Assembly: GCF_018294505.1 (NCBI RefSeq) | Contig: NC_057797.1 | Span: forward strand, 122,827,116-122,891,115 | Length of the DNA stretch: 64,000 nt | Direction: 5' to 3' | From: Triticum aestivum | Lineage: Eukaryota; Streptophyta; Magnoliopsida; Poales; Poaceae | Shown here: one piece after another, positions 41,001-52,372 of the stretch | How the letters are laid out: the number at the start of each line of letters is the position of its first letter | Numbering within the stretch: the first letter of the stretch is position 1 | Program-made: the position numbers and the translations under genes | The notes under the pieces: generated by a model | Databases searched by the model: none | What the model saw: only the letters and a program-made list of their open reading frames with translations | What the model was told of the DNA's origin: nothing

Positions 41001-42720
41001 CCTTTGTAACCTCATGCCGTCCAGCTGTCACGACTAGGAATGAGTGACGTCAGCATAACAACTTTGTCGGTGTGTCCTGACATGAGGGCACTCCAGTCCA
41101 GGGTTAGGGTTTAACGAACGTGAATTGACAGTGCCATCTAGTTTTGGCATAGGTTTGTCCACGCTATTCCTTACTAATAACATCGATCATCTAGCACATT
41201 GCAATGCATCCATGCATGGCCACAAGCCAACAATAGTGCACACTACATCACCGGCACCGGCAGGTAGGTGTTTTTTTTTTCGCATGCCATCCACTCGGAA
41301 AGTCTACTTCTCTCCAGCGTCTACGTAGGAGCACTAACAGTACGTGCATGGGCTGCATTAACCTAGTATAACAAATGAGATGTGCCTGCGGTCCATGGCA
41401 GCAACAACCGATCAAAGGCGAGTGAAAACATTTGGCAGCAACGCCGATTCTCACAGGAGTGAGCTTGTTGAATGCGATGTCACGGCCGGGACATAACACA
41501 GGAGCAGGTAACACGGTGCACCACTATCTCTCTCATGCCAAAAAGGGCATATGCAAGATGAGGAGGACGTTTCGCTGCTGCCATGATCACATCACATGCC
41601 ACCGCGTGCTCACATGATCACGCCGCGTCTTTGACGCAACAATCCCTTGCATACCTTATGTGTGGCAACTATACGAGGCCAATTCATTACAAGAGCATAT
41701 ATAGCTTGTGAAGCAGACGCTCCAACCACTTGTTCACATTTTTACTTCAACCACTACTACAACTCAATGAATCCACGTCTATAAACCGTCCGTGCGCCGC
41801 ACGCATGTAGGTGTAGCTGTGTAAAACATACTAAGTGTGGGAGCTATATCTCGTTCTGGGAAAAAGAAGATCAAATGTTGACTGTAGAACCAGGCACGGC
41901 AATTACTCGGCAGCTTCCTTACAACTTAGTACAAAGCAAAGCAAGGCTCCCTGCATATGGAAGTAGATTCATGTGCTCACTTGTTTCAACTTTATGCAAA
42001 TAAGGAAGACTTGGATCGCTGGTCACAAGTTATAATGGATCTAGGGGCAAAGGGAGGCGTTCAAGTAACAGCGATTGGTCGACTTTCACACATATACGGA
42101 ATTCTATGTTTGGAGCGGAAATTACACTAAATCCTATTAATTTATGTATCTCAACATACAAGCATGTCACATACAATTATGGTTGGATAACACCTCAACA
42201 AGCAATCATGCATGGGAAAGGACTTACCACCACATGCAACCATGCATGAAAAAAATGTGTGTCATTCTATTATTCTACTAATATTTGATAGATATTTTAT
42301 AATTATACATTATATATAATAAGTCGTATGTATTTTTTTATTTTGGTTCACATCTTATTAATCTAAATATTTAAATTCCACACAATAAAATGAAATGTAT
42401 TGCAACTGATTCCGGTAGCAAAGCGAGGGGTATCATCTATTAAATTTAAAAGTTGAATCGAATGAGACAACATAATGTTATGAATCTGATGCATGGACAA
42501 GCAATTACAAGAAGGACAAACATTTGTTGACGAAATTCTGCACAAACACATACAACTTCAGGGCAAGACAACGAACATTTCTAGAAACCCATATACCAAA
42601 TTAGCAAAATGAAAGCACCGACATGCATGATAAGGCCACCATACAACGTCTTCGACCACCCGCCACGACGGGTACGGTCATAACATTTTAGTGTCACATT
42701 TTTAAAATCAAATATTTGAC
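41001..42720. repeat. Copy 3 of the FAS1 upstream module (non-coding)
   Basis: Shared blocks run in the same order as in copy 2: ACAACTTTGTCGGTGTGTC (41048), GCATGCCATCCACTCGG (41281), GCATGGGCTGCATTAACCT (41346), CATGCCACCGCGTGCTCACA (41596), ACGTCTATAAACCGTC (41774), GGCAATTACTCGGCAGCTTC (41898). After a Helitron come ACTTCAGGGCAAGAC and CGTCTTCGACCACCC. No gene was recognised. It is the first of three head-to-tail copies. Confidence 0.7.
42132..42439 (+). mobile_element. Small non-autonomous Helitron in module copy 3
   Basis: It starts TCCTATTAATTTATGTATC after an A and ends AGCAAAGCGAGGGGTATCATCTA before T, a slightly decayed Helitron end. Module copy 2 lacks it at this site, and module copy 4 has it (52759-53132). 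Confidence 0.65.
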
Positions 42721-42830
42721 CGGCAGCGGGCAGGTAAATGTTTTTCTTTTCCGCATGCCATCCACTGGGAAAGTCCACCTCTCTCCTGCGTCTATGTAGG
42801 GAGCACTAATTAAACTGCGTGCATGGGCAG
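42721..42830. repeat. Start of module copy 4
   Basis: GGCAGGTAAATGTTTTTC and CGCATGCCATCCACTGGG repeat the sequence at 41263-41290, so a new head-to-tail module begins here. It continues at 44086, 50151 and 52373 after insertions. Confidence 0.7.
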
Positions 42831-44085
42831 TAGGGCCGGGCCGACAAAATCTGGGGCCCTGTGCGAAACTAAAAAATAGGGCCCTATCTTAAAAAAAATG
42901 AACTAACAAGAAATTATAGTATATATATCTCATAGAAAAAAATTGTAATGTATATAATATAATGTCTTACATAACAATTGAAAATATGAAAAAGTCATAC
43001 CTATCCAACTCCTGGTTGCTATTTATTTGAACATCCTCATTCTTTTAGTATTCTTTATGAGTAGAAACCGAAGTTAATACCTATATAAGAAGTACAATTT
43101 GAATATATTGGCTCAAAGAGGCATACAACTAGTGAACACATTCAAGTTTGAGCTAACATGTGCACTATCCAAGAAAAGGCATTGCAATATTTGGATGTAG
43201 TATAGCACTAGAAATATGCAAGAGACTAATATTTAGAGGCTAAATCATATTTATGTCTTTTACATTTGAATAATAATAAAATAAAAGGCAAACTGCTAGG
43301 CTCATGAGCCTATATATAAACCATAATATGATGTATACAACTGTGTCTAGGAAAAAAGAGTAACTGTCTTTATACTTGTTACAATGGTATAGCACTTGGA
43401 AGTATCACATACAAACTATATGCGGGTATGCTAGTAATTAAAGAAAACATGGGATATTTTCTGATATATTCTAGGGAGATATTTGAAATTTACCATCAGA
43501 AATACTTGAGGCAACAAAAGCTATATCAAATCTAACTTCCATATCCCTGATCTACGACGGCGGAGCTCAATCTACATATAGGGGATGTGTTTATGAGTCT
43601 GGAGGAGTGGAGGTCCTTGTATTCACCTGCAGCGGCCAGTCGCCATGTGATCCGATCGATCCAGGGACCGAGGGGCGAGGGATCAGACTCCAGGATAGAA
43701 CACCTTCGACCGAGGGATCAGACTCCAGAACACCTTGGATCGATCCTCGATCCAAGGACCGAGGGATCAGACTCCAACACAGGCGAAGTGAACACCTTGG
43801 ATCAAAGGTCCTTTCCTGCAGGCTGTAGCGATCGAGACGAGTAGGAGGACTGGAAGAGGAGGAGGAGATCGATCCCCGATCCCGTTTCAGCGCTGGTCGC
43901 TCGATGGCTCGATCCTCGATGCCCTCATTGCTTCGACTCCAGCAGTCCAGACCACTACAGCACCCAACAGCCCAAAGCGCGTAAGTTTTCTTTTAGTACT
44001 AGGCCTTTGTAAAAAAATTGGGCCCCCCCAAAATTTTGGGCCCTGTGCGGGCCGCACTTTTTGCACCACTATGGGCCCGGCCCTG
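42831..44085. mobile_element. hAT-like non-autonomous transposon, copy 1
   Basis: The ends TAGGGCCGGGCC and GGCCCGGCCCTG are inverted. The 8-bp target duplication is ATGGGCAG (42823-42830) / ATGGGCTG (44086-44093), and the uninterrupted site is seen in module copy 3 (GCATGGGCTGCATT). The 1255-bp element has a C-terminal-type short frame (MFMSLEEWRSLYSPAA at 43587) and repeats of GAGGGATCAGACTCC near 43676-43775. No transposase. Copy 2 (55197-56448) is inverted and very similar. Confidence 0.8.
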
Positions 44086-44228
44086 ATGGGCTGCATTAAC
44101 CTGTAACAAAATGAGATGTGCCTGCGGTCCATGGCAGCAACAACCGATCGATCGAAGGTGAGTGAAAACATTTGGATGCAACGCGGACTCTCACAGGAGT
44201 GAAAAGCTTCTTAAAAGCAATGTCCCGG
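44086..44228. repeat. Module copy 4, second piece
   Basis: It contains GTGCCTGCGGTCCATGGCAG and GTGAAAACATTTGGATGCAA as in copies 3 and 5, and ends at the CCCGG target site of the Gypsy element. Confidence 0.7.
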
Positions 44229-44584
44229 TGTCAGCGCCCCAACTACACAGGAGCCAGACACCGTGGCAGCGCCAGGTCAGCAGCCTGCCACGGCGACCAA
44301 ACCGAGTGGAACGCAGGGCTACACACCAAGGCGCAACGCCAGAAGGCCGGCCCGCATCATACAGCCCAACAGGAGGTTCGTTGGGCCGGACTGGACTCGC
44401 TAGGGTTGATCCGGGGTCGCCACCTACTTACACCCACAAGCGAGGCGAGGAAGGCATCCAGTAGGATCAGATCGGCGGCGGCTCTCTACCTCATCCCCTT
44501 TCCCTCTCAAGAACAGCTTGGCTGATTGTATCTGAATTCGAGTTGTATCTGTGATTGAGTTATAGATCGATTGGTACCCTAACA
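44229..44584 (+). repeat. Gypsy 5' LTR
   Basis: 356 bp, TG...CA, differing from the 3' LTR (49795-50150) at only a few positions. Confidence 0.95.
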
Positions 44585-44587
44585 TCC

Positions 44588-44598
44588 TGGTATCAGAG
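44588..44598 (+). other. Gypsy primer-binding site
   Basis: TGGTATCAGAG, complementary to the initiator tRNA-Met 3' end, three bases after the LTR. Confidence 0.85.
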
Positions 44599-44679
44599 AC
44601 CACTCCACCACTCCTCTCCGCCGCGCCAACCCTGGAGACTCGCCACCGCGTTCAAGCGCGGCAAGTCCTCCTCGCCACC

Positions 44680-44864
44680 ATGGATCCGGCCCTCAAGGAG
44701 TACCTAGACAAGATGCACCAAGACGCCAAGGTCGACTCCGCCCACGTCCTCAAGCAACTGCAGACCCAGTCGTCGCAGATCGAGGATCTCCTCCGCTGGA
44801 AACCCGATCTGGAGGCGAGGTTCGCGAAGCTGGAGACCACCGTGGTGACCTTGCAAGCCGCGGC
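44680..44864 (+). pseudogene. Gypsy gag N-terminus
   Basis: MDPALKEYLDKMHQDAKVD opens a charged, coiled-coil-like gag start of about 60 residues. The frame then enters the AGCTCGTTAAGCTCG-rich insertion and stops. Confidence 0.7.
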
Positions 44865-45358
44865 TAGGGCTGGACCAAAAGCTCGTAACTCGCGAGCTTA
44901 ATGAGCGCTCGATAGTTCGGCTCGTTAAGCTCGTAGCTCGCTTCTTAATGAACAGAGTCAATCATTGATTTTAGCTCGTTAAGCTTAACGAGCTTAACGA
45001 GCGAGCTAACGAGTTTCATGAGTAGCTCGTTAAGCTCGTTAGTAACAACACAACACATATTTTCATTTTACGTGACAAACTTTTATAGCACCTCAGCCCA
45101 TCTATTCAATCTAATCGACCTATGAGACAACAAACTACTGCATTTCTTTTTATAGTCATCATATTTCGTCTTGAAAACCACACCTACACATTCATCATGT
45201 ATATCATAAAACATTATAATCTATTAACGAGCGCTCACGAGCTTAACGAGCTTCAAACGAGCCGAGCCGAGCAGGGTTTTCTGCTCGTTAATCTTAACGA
45301 GCTTAACGAGCCGAGCCTTAACGAGTACGAGCTTAACGAGCCGAGCTGCTCGTTAACC
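44865..45358. mobile_element. Insertion built of AGCTCGTTAAGCTCG palindromic repeats within gag
   Basis: About 490 bp begins TAGGGCTGGACCAAAAGCTCG and ends in CTGCTCGTTAACC. More than a dozen inverted GCTCGTTAAGCTCGT / TTAACGAGC units are concentrated at both ends around an AT-rich centre (45045-45220). The start resembles a hAT-type MITE terminus. No target duplication is obvious, and the right boundary is uncertain. Confidence 0.65.
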
Positions 45359-45362
45359 ATCT

Positions 45363-47429
45363 GTGACCAACGGGACGGCGCTCCACAACGCCCTCCCACC
45401 GCTGCTCCAAACGCGCGGACCACCTCTCGGGCCTGATGGCCACGCCGTCGCTGATCTCACCGGGGGGGCCCCGTCGGCGACCCCCGTGTCGCCGACGGCA
45501 CTCCCGGTCACAGGTACGGTTCTGCTTCCGCTTGTCCCTTCCGCCACGGCCCCGTTTTCCTCATCAGTTCTCACCACGTTAGGCCAGCCACCACCATCCA
45601 TGAGCTTCCCTGTTTTCTCCGGCGACAACCCACAGCTCTGGAAAACGCTGTGCAAACAATATTTCCAGATGTTCCCCGTCCATGATTCTTACCGTGTTCC
45701 TATGGCCATCCTAAACTTCTCTGGTCCGGCGAGCATATGGCTCCAATCTGTCCAGAAGAAACTTATCAGGCTGGACTAGGAATCGTTCACATCCCTGCTC
45801 TGTACTCGTTTCGGCCGAGACAAACACCAAATGCTCATCCGCCAATTCTATGCCATCAAATAGACCACATCGGTCGCTGATTTCATCGAGCGCTTTGAGT
45901 CCTTGATGAATCACCTCATATCATATTCAGAATTAACTCACCCATATTTCTTTTTGACTCGTTTTGTCGAGGGCCTGCGACCGGACATTCGAGCGGTGGT
46001 GCTCGTGCAACGCCCACCGGACTTGGATACGGCATATTCGCTAGCCCTACTTCAGGAGGAAGTGGCCGACGGCGAACTCCCGATCGGCCGCGCCATCACC
46101 AACCGCGGTCAGGGGAGTCATCCACGCACAGCTACGCCTTCGTTCTTCGGTCGACCTGCTACACCAACCGTGGTCTCCGAGGATCGACGCGGCACCGATG
46201 CCACACGTGCCAACTCCGAGAACAGCAAGGTCGTGACACTCCGGCAGTTTCGCCGCGCGAAGGGCCTCTGCTTCAAGTGCGGGGAACGGTGGGGCAAGGA
46301 TCACGTGTGCCCACCGACCGTACAGATGCACGTCGTCGACGAACTCCTCACCTTGTTCACCCAAGACGACCTCGCCATCGAGTCGCCCCCTTTGTCACCA
46401 ACTTCTGAAGAAGAGAACATGTGCACTCTCTCGCGCCAGGCAGTGGATGGATCTTCAGACCCGGGCGTTCTTCAGCTACAGGCATGGCTCCAAGGGCACG
46501 AGATCTTACTGCTTGTCGACTCAGGCAGCTCTACATCCTTCGTCGACAGCACTCTGGCCACCAAACTTGAAGGAGTGAAGCCGTTACCGCGACCATGCAA
46601 GGTGCGTGTCGCCGACGGCAACACCATCCCCTACAACCGATTCATCCCAACTTGTTCGTGGATCACGCAAGGGCACGAGTTCACAACAGATTTCAAAATC
46701 CTGAAGCTGGGCTCCTATGATGCAATCCTTGGGATGGATTGGCTACGCCAACAGAGTCCCATGAGCATCGACTGGGTTGCGCAACAGTTGAATGTCACCA
46801 CCCCCGCTGGCCGCCTCCACCTGTCTGCGATCTCTTCGGATCAAACTCAGTGCTCTGTTATTTCTGCCCCAGAATTGCTCAAGGCCTGTAAGCAAGGATC
46901 AGTCGCTCACATTATCCACCTCAACTCTCTTGATGGCAGCAACGAGCATGACGCACAGATGCCGGTCGAGGTACTTCGGCTACTTGAGCAGTTCACTGAC
47001 GTGTTCGAAGACCCGCGTGGCCTCCCACCGCGTCGTGAGTGCAACCATCGCATACCGCTGATGGCAGGCGCGCAACCTGTCACATCCAGGCCCTACCGAT
47101 ACAAGCCAGAACTGAAAACAGAGATAGAGCGGCAAGTTCAGGAACTGCTCGATGCAGGAATAATTCAAAAAAGCTCCAGTCCCTTTTCATCCCCAACCCT
47201 GTTGGTCAAGAAGAAGGACGGGACTTGGCGTCTGTGTGTCGACTACCGTCGCCTCAATTCCATGACAGTAGTGGGCAAGTTTCCTATACCGATTATCGAC
47301 GAGCCACTCGATGAACTTGCCGGTGCCAAATGGTTTTCGAAGCTTGACCTTCGCGCTGGATTCCACCAAATCAGGATGGCCGAGGGTGAAGAGTACAAGA
47401 CAGCATTTCAAAATCATTCAGGCCACTAG
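45363..47429 (+). pseudogene. Gypsy gag C-terminus, protease and RT start, with in-frame stops
   Basis: One frame holds capsid-like sequence (FPVFSGDNPQLWKTLCKQYF), a zinc knuckle (CFKCGERWGKDHVC near 46270), the protease with LLVDSGSSTSFVDS (near 46510) and RT blocks (RPYRYKPELKTEIE, WRLCVDYRRLN, FSKLDLRAGFHQIRM). TAG stops interrupt it at 45777-45779, 45861-45863 (expected Gln) and 47427-47429 (expected Tyr in HYEFRVMPFG). Gag forms the particle and the protease matures the polyprotein in functional relatives. Confidence 0.85.
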
Positions 47430-47441
47430 GAATTCCGTGTC

Positions 47442-48329
47442 ATGCCATTTGGAGTTGCTGGTGGCCCTTCAACCTTTAATGGCGCCCTGACCACAACTCT
47501 CAAGCCGGCAAATCGTGTCTGCGTCATCTCATTCTTCGATGGCATCCTCGTCTTTAGTAAGACCTTCTCTGATCATCTCCAGCACCTCACCCTCGTGCTA
47601 CAACTACTACGCAAGGATCACTGGCAAGTGAAGCAGTCAAAGTGTTCCTTTGCCCAACGCCAGATATCCTACCTCGGGCATGTCATTAATGAGAAAGGTG
47701 TCTCTACGGACCCAATCAAGATCCAAACAATCCAGAACTGGCATGTTCCTGAGTGTGCAAAAGATGTGCGTAGCTTCCTCGGATTGGCAGGTTATTACCG
47801 CAAGTTCATCAAACACTTTGGGATCATTGCCCGCCCTCTTTTCACGTTACTTAAGAAGAACCAGCTATTCGTTTGGACGAGTGACACACAACAAGCATTT
47901 GACACACTCAAGGAGAAACTGATATCTGCACCAGTTCTGCAGCTACCAGACTTCAGCAAGCAATTCATGATTGACACAGATGCCTGTGCCTACGGGGTAG
48001 GAGCTGTCCTGCAACAAGAAGGGCACCCGATTGCTTACTTAAGCAAAGCGCTTGGTCCCAAGAACAGAGGGCTGTCCACATACGAGAAGGAGTGCATGGC
48101 GATCCTCATGGCAGTCGATCAGTGGCGTCCTTACCTGCACACGGACGAGTTCATCATCCACACTGATCAACGCAGCTTGATTCACCTCGACGACCAGCAC
48201 CTGTCAACCCCCTGGCAACAAAAAGCCTTCACCAAATTGCTGGGTATGAGATACATGATCTGTTACCGAACTGGTGCTTCCAACACCGTGGCTGACGCGC
48301 TCTCTCGCGCACTCCTGATGCATCACTAG
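47442..48329 (+). pseudogene. Gypsy RT (rest) and RNase H
   Basis: It continues in the same frame with VMPFGVAGGPSTF. The RT catalytic motif reads FFDGILVFSK where FFDDILVFSK is expected, so the second catalytic Asp is replaced by Gly (codon 47541-47543). Then come LGHVINEKGV, the connection region and RNase H (IDTDACAYGVGAVL, STYEKECMAI, HTDQRSL, TGASNTVADALSR). A frameshift at about 48327 follows, after a TAG. Confidence 0.85.
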
Positions 48330-49220
48330 CAGCTATTTCAGTTTGTGCTCCAACTTGGCTGACTGACATTCAAGACAGTTATGCCTCAAATCCCCAAGCT
48401 CAGAAAATCATCACGGACCTCGAGCGCAGACCTGACCCCAAGCAACGCTTCACCATGCGGGATGGACTGCTTTACTTTCGCAACAGGCTCTGGCTGGGAG
48501 GGTCTCCATCCATGCAGCAGCGCGTGCTCCGCGCCTTCCATGACAGCACAGTCGGCGGTCACTCTGGCGCGCCAGCAACTTATCAACGTCTGCGTCGCCT
48601 GTACGCCTGGCCTAAAATGAAGGAGCAGACGCGCCAGTACGTGCAATCGTGTGCTGTCTGCCAGCAAGCGAAGCCAGAGCGTGTCCGTTATCCCGGACTC
48701 CTCGAGCCCCTGCCTATCCCAGATCACGCCTGGAAGGTGGTCACCATGGATTTCATCGGCGGGCTACCCACTTCTGGCAAGTTCAACCGCATCCTCGTGG
48801 TGGTCGACAAGTTCACGCGCTACGCGCACTTTCTACCTCTGAGCCACCCCTTTACTTCTGCCAAGGTGGCTCACTCATACTTGGAGAACGTCTACAAACT
48901 CCACGGGCTACCCGCTGCTATCATCTCTGACAGGGACCCGGTCTTCACCAGCACCTTTTGGCGCGAGCTGTTCAAGACCATCGGGGCTGATCTGAACATG
49001 AGCACGCCATACCATCCCCAAACAGACGGACAAACCTAGCGTGTCAAGCAGTGTCTGGAAATTTATCTGCGCTGCTTCATCCACGCCTGCCCACACAAAT
49101 GGCACCAATACTTGGCCCTCGCGGAATTCTGGTACAACTCTAGCTATCATTCTGCCCTCGACACCTCCTCTTTTGCAGCACTCTACGACCATGAGCCGCG
49201 GCACTAGGGGATTGAGGCCG
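48329..49220 (+). pseudogene. Gypsy integrase, catalytic Glu codon lost
   Basis: In the new frame: zinc-binding HHCC region (GGHSGAPATYQRL... CAVCQQAK), first Asp in TMDFIGGLPTS, second Asp in ISDRDPVF, and the D35E partner expected in DGQTERV. Here that codon is TAG (49037-49039), a single change from GAG, removing the catalytic Glu. A further TAG at 49205-49207 interrupts the C-terminal part. The intact relative inserts cDNA, often directed by its chromodomain. Confidence 0.85.
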
Positions 49221-49227
49221 CGTCCAC

Positions 49228-49794
49228 TTGCAAGCTTCCCCCACTCAAGGAATGGCTCGAGGAGCCAAGCACATGCAACAAGTCATCGCCGAGCATCTCC
49301 GCCGAGCCCGCGACATCATGAAGAAGCAAGCCGACAAGAAGCGCTCCGAGCGCACGTTTGTTGTCGGCGACGCGGTCTTCGTCAAGCTCCAACCCTACGT
49401 CCAGACAACAGTGGCTCGCCGCACCAACCACAAGCTCGCCTTCCGCTACTTCAGGCCTTTCAAGATCATCCGCGCCGTCAACCCCTGGCGTACGAACTGC
49501 AGCTTCCAGAAGGCGCCAAGGTGCACCCGGTCTTCCACGTTTCTCAACTGCGTCGAGCCATCCCCGCCACCACTTCGGTCGAGCCAGAGCTGCCAGCGTT
49601 CAAAGACGAGCCTCTCTAACCCGTCGAGATCATGGACACGCGCTGGCGACAGACACCACAAGGCCGGCGCGAACAGATGCTGGTGCGCTGGTCCGATCCT
49701 TCAGTCCTTGACGCCACCTGGGAAGACGCCAAGTACCTCTTTGACCGCTTCCCTGCACTGGCTCGAGGGCGAGCCAGTACTCAAGGAGGGGGGA
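49228..49794 (+). pseudogene. Gypsy integrase tail and chromodomain, frame-broken
   Basis: The integrase tail (HMQQVIAEHLRRARDIMKKQADKKRSE... VVGDAVFVKLQPY) lies in one frame. After a shift near 49485, a second frame gives KVHPVFHVSQLRRA and the chromodomain-like end (VRWSDPSVLDATWEDAKYL). A TAA (49617-49619) lies between them. Chromodomains in these elements read histone marks. Confidence 0.8.
49783..49794 (+). other. Gypsy polypurine tract
   Basis: AAGGAGGGGGGA directly before the 3' LTR. Confidence 0.8.
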
Positions 49795-50150
49795 TGTCAG
49801 CGCCCCAACTACACAGGAGCCAGACACCGTGGCAGCGCCAGGTCAGCAGCCTGCCACGGTGACCAAACCGAGTGGAACGCAGGGCTACACACCAAGGCGC
49901 AACGCCAGCAGGCCGGCCCGCATCATACAGCCCAACAGGAGGTTCGTTGGGCCGGACTGGACTCGCTAGGGTTGATCCGGGGTCGCCACCTACTTACACC
50001 CACAAGCGAGTCGAGGAAGGCATCCAGTAGGATCAGATCGGCGGCGGCTCTCTTCCTCATCCCATTTCCCTCTCAAGAACAGCTTGGCTGATTGTATCTG
50101 AATTCGAGTTGTATCTGTGATTGAGTTATAGATCGATTGGTACCCTAACA
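49795..50150 (+). repeat. Gypsy 3' LTR
   Basis: 356 bp, nearly identical to the 5' LTR, followed by the CCCGG target duplication. Confidence 0.95.
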
Positions 50151-50405
50151 CCCGGCCGGGAGATAACACGGGAGCAGATAATGCGGCGCGCCACCATCCC
50201 ATGCCAAAAAGGGCATATGCAAGATGAGGAGGACGTTTCGTTGCTGCCAAGGTCACATCACATGCCACCGCGTGCTCACATGATCATGCCGCGTCTTTGA
50301 GGCAACAATCCTTGCATACCTTATGTGTAGCAAATATACGTGGCCAATTCATTACAAGAGCATATATAGCTTGTGAAGCAGACGCTCCAACCACTTGTTC
50401 TTATT
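50151..50405. repeat. Module copy 4, third piece
   Basis: GAGATAACACGGGAGCAG, CATGCCACCGCGTGCTCACA and CCAACCACTTGTTC follow in the same order as in module copy 3 (41485-41735). Confidence 0.7.
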
Positions 50406-50562
50406 TGTTAGAAGGGAAAAGAGATGATTGGTGGAATTGTTGTTGTATTGCTTGAGTCTCGTGGGCATATATATATAGTACAATCATCTACTTGGAGTAC
50501 AAAGCAAGGTGGAATAAATCCTACGCTATCATATGTTTCTATAATAACAATGATACGCAACA
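50406..50562 (-). repeat. 3' LTR of the short LTR element
   Basis: 157 bp, containing GAGATGATTGGTGGAATTG and CTACGCTAT blocks shared with the 5' LTR. Confidence 0.85.
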
Positions 50563-51039
50563 TCCCCCCGCAATCACAAAGGTAGCGACGCAGACGGTGA
50601 GACTGGAGAAGAATCCAAAGGCAAGCCGATGGACACCCTCCATAGTCGTAACGGTCGATGCATCACGGAGTCGTGGCTGCAGTGAAAACCGGCGAGGTTG
50701 CTCAAGCATGGCGGTAGCCCTTTTTGTCGTTTGTCGAGGGAGCCGAGAGCGTAGGTGGTGTAGCCGTAGTCGAGGTAGCCGTGCGAACAACGCCGTGGTC
50801 GGTGTCGAGTCGGGGGTCGCCGGTGTCGAGGTAGTCGTCGTGGAGCCGCAGAAAAAGAGCAGCGGCGGCGGCGGCCTAAGGAGGCGGCGATGGCTAGAGA
50901 AGGAGCGCGGCGGCGATGCTCGAAATAGGCGATAATGAACCCTAACAGTGTGATGAAGGCCGGCGCGAACGGTGATGTTCCCGCGCCAAGGGAGGCGGCG
51001 TGACGCATATCACGTGGAAGTCAACGCGCGTGGACGGCG

Positions 51040-51460
51040 GTGGACCGCCGGCCGCAGCGTTACGACCCGAAGAGGCGACGCAACGGCGGCGGGCAGGTCG
51101 GGGCAATGGCAGAGAAGACCTCGGGGGGTTGCAGGGATCACGTGCCACGCTCGCTACAGCCCGACAGGGCGACGCAGCGGCAGCGCGAGGGTCGGTGCAG
51201 CCTCGGGGACGGCCTCAAGCGGACGGCCTCGATGTGGTGGTTGACCGCGGGCCGCGGCACTACGGCCCAAAAAAACAACACAGTGATAGCGCGCGAGGTG
51301 GTGCAACCACGAAAACGGTCTCAGAACGACGGCAGGAATCACGTGTCGTGGCACTACGGCCCGAAGGGACAATACAGCGATGGCATGAATCGATGCAACC
51401 ACAGGAAAAACCACGGGTCATGAGGCGGCGACGCTGCGGTCCAAAGAAACGACATAGCTG
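51040..51460. repeat. Degenerate tandem array inside the short LTR element
   Basis: Units of about 80-105 bp share ACGGCCCGAAGRGAC-like cores at about 51063, 51159, 51262, 51357 and 51437. They are GC-rich, with CGACGCAACGGCGGC-type ends and GATCACGTG spacers. Long frames across both strands are repeat artefacts. No known protein is recognisable. Confidence 0.6.
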
Positions 51461-52215
51461 CAGCCCATTGCTCGTCGGTGGAGGGGCGCTCTACTTAGGG
51501 ACAGAGCGACCACGGCCGAAGGAAAACGACGTGAACACGGATGCACGGACGACGAACCACACGGTCGTACGTGGCAGGAGAAGTCCATAGCCATTAGGCA
51601 ACAGCGGCGCGTGTCCCCGCGCCCGGACAAGCAAACAGTCCGCAGCCGGACCGGTACGCATTGCATGCATAGAAGCACACCCGCGTGATGTATAATCACG
51701 ACCAGGCAAGACCTAGATGCATATGCTATCCAGTCCAGAGGTGCAGCAGCTGGCCTGACAAGAGCGGCCGCCGGCGTACGGACGCGGGCAACCAGCAAAG
51801 TCCGCGCGAGGCGCCTGGTGGCCTTGGGCTCGGGCCACTTGCCGCCGGATGACGACCAGCGGACCGTACGAGCGGCCACCACGTCACGGACGGACGTGTT
51901 GCAGTGTAGGGCGCTTCAGTGTAGTCGATGCCGATGTTGAAGTAGAGACGCGTGTTTGTAGATGAGAACGGCGGCGAGCGACTCAACCCGATCAGAATCA
52001 AAAAAGAACACCGATCAAACGATCCGTGAGAGAAAAAACCCTGGATCAAAGATCGAGAAAAAGACTCTAGAGCAGCCGGTCAATATGATCGGCGGACGAA
52101 CTCTAGGTACAGGCAGCGCGGCCCCCGGTGACGGTCATGAAGGCCGACCGCCCCGGAGACGGCGCAGATGCTGAAGCGGCGACGGCTAGGGTTTAAAATC
52201 CGGAAACTGATACCA

Positions 52216-52372
52216 TGTTAGAAAGAAACGAGATGATTGATGGAATTGTTGTTGTATTGTTTGAGCCTCATGAGCATATATATAAAAATATAATCATTTA
52301 CTTAAAGTATAAGGCAAGGTGAAATAAATCCTACGCTATTCTATGTTTTCATAATAACAATGATACTTAACA
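52216..52372 (-). repeat. 5' LTR of the short LTR element
   Basis: 157 bp, followed on the minus strand by the TGGTATCA primer-binding site. Confidence 0.85.

Larger units (their letters stand above)
44229..50150 (+). mobile_element. Ty3/gypsy chromovirus, complete, short LTRs (Reina-like)
   Basis: Near-identical 356-bp LTRs (44229-44584, 49795-50150; TGTCAGCGCC...CCCTAACA) are flanked by a perfect CCCGG target duplication (44224-44228, 50151-50155). A primer-binding site TGGTATCAGAG (44588-44598) and polypurine tract AAGGAGGGGGGA (49783-49794) are in place. Order gag, protease, RT, RNase H, integrase, chromodomain on the plus strand is diagnostic of Ty3/gypsy chromoviruses. Short LTRs and small size (5.9 kb) fit the Reina clade. 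The pol frame carries seven stops and three frameshifts, and gag has an insertion, so it is non-autonomous although its LTRs are nearly identical. Confidence 0.9.
50406..52372 (-). mobile_element. Short non-autonomous LTR retrotransposon
   Basis: Direct repeats of 157 bp (50406-50562 and 52216-52372) begin TGTTAGAA and end AACA on the plus strand. The primer-binding site TGGTATCA (52208-52215, minus strand) adjoins the right copy, and a purine tract (GCGGGGGGA on the minus strand at about 50563-50571) adjoins the left, so the element reads on the minus strand. The flanks TTATT / ATATT are a 5-bp target duplication with one mismatch. No gag or pol is present. The LTRs differ at many positions, so it is old. 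Confidence 0.8.

Noticed and set aside
45777..49207. Programmed amber readthrough or recoding in the Gypsy pol
   Set aside because: One TAG removes a catalytic Glu and RT has also lost a catalytic Asp. Frameshifts and a TAA coexist, so simple decay is the better explanation. Kept only as a statistical oddity.
50492..51590. Long GC-rich frames in the short LTR element, read as a possible captured gene
   Set aside because: They run across a degenerate tandem array in several frames and both strands. No conserved domain is visible.
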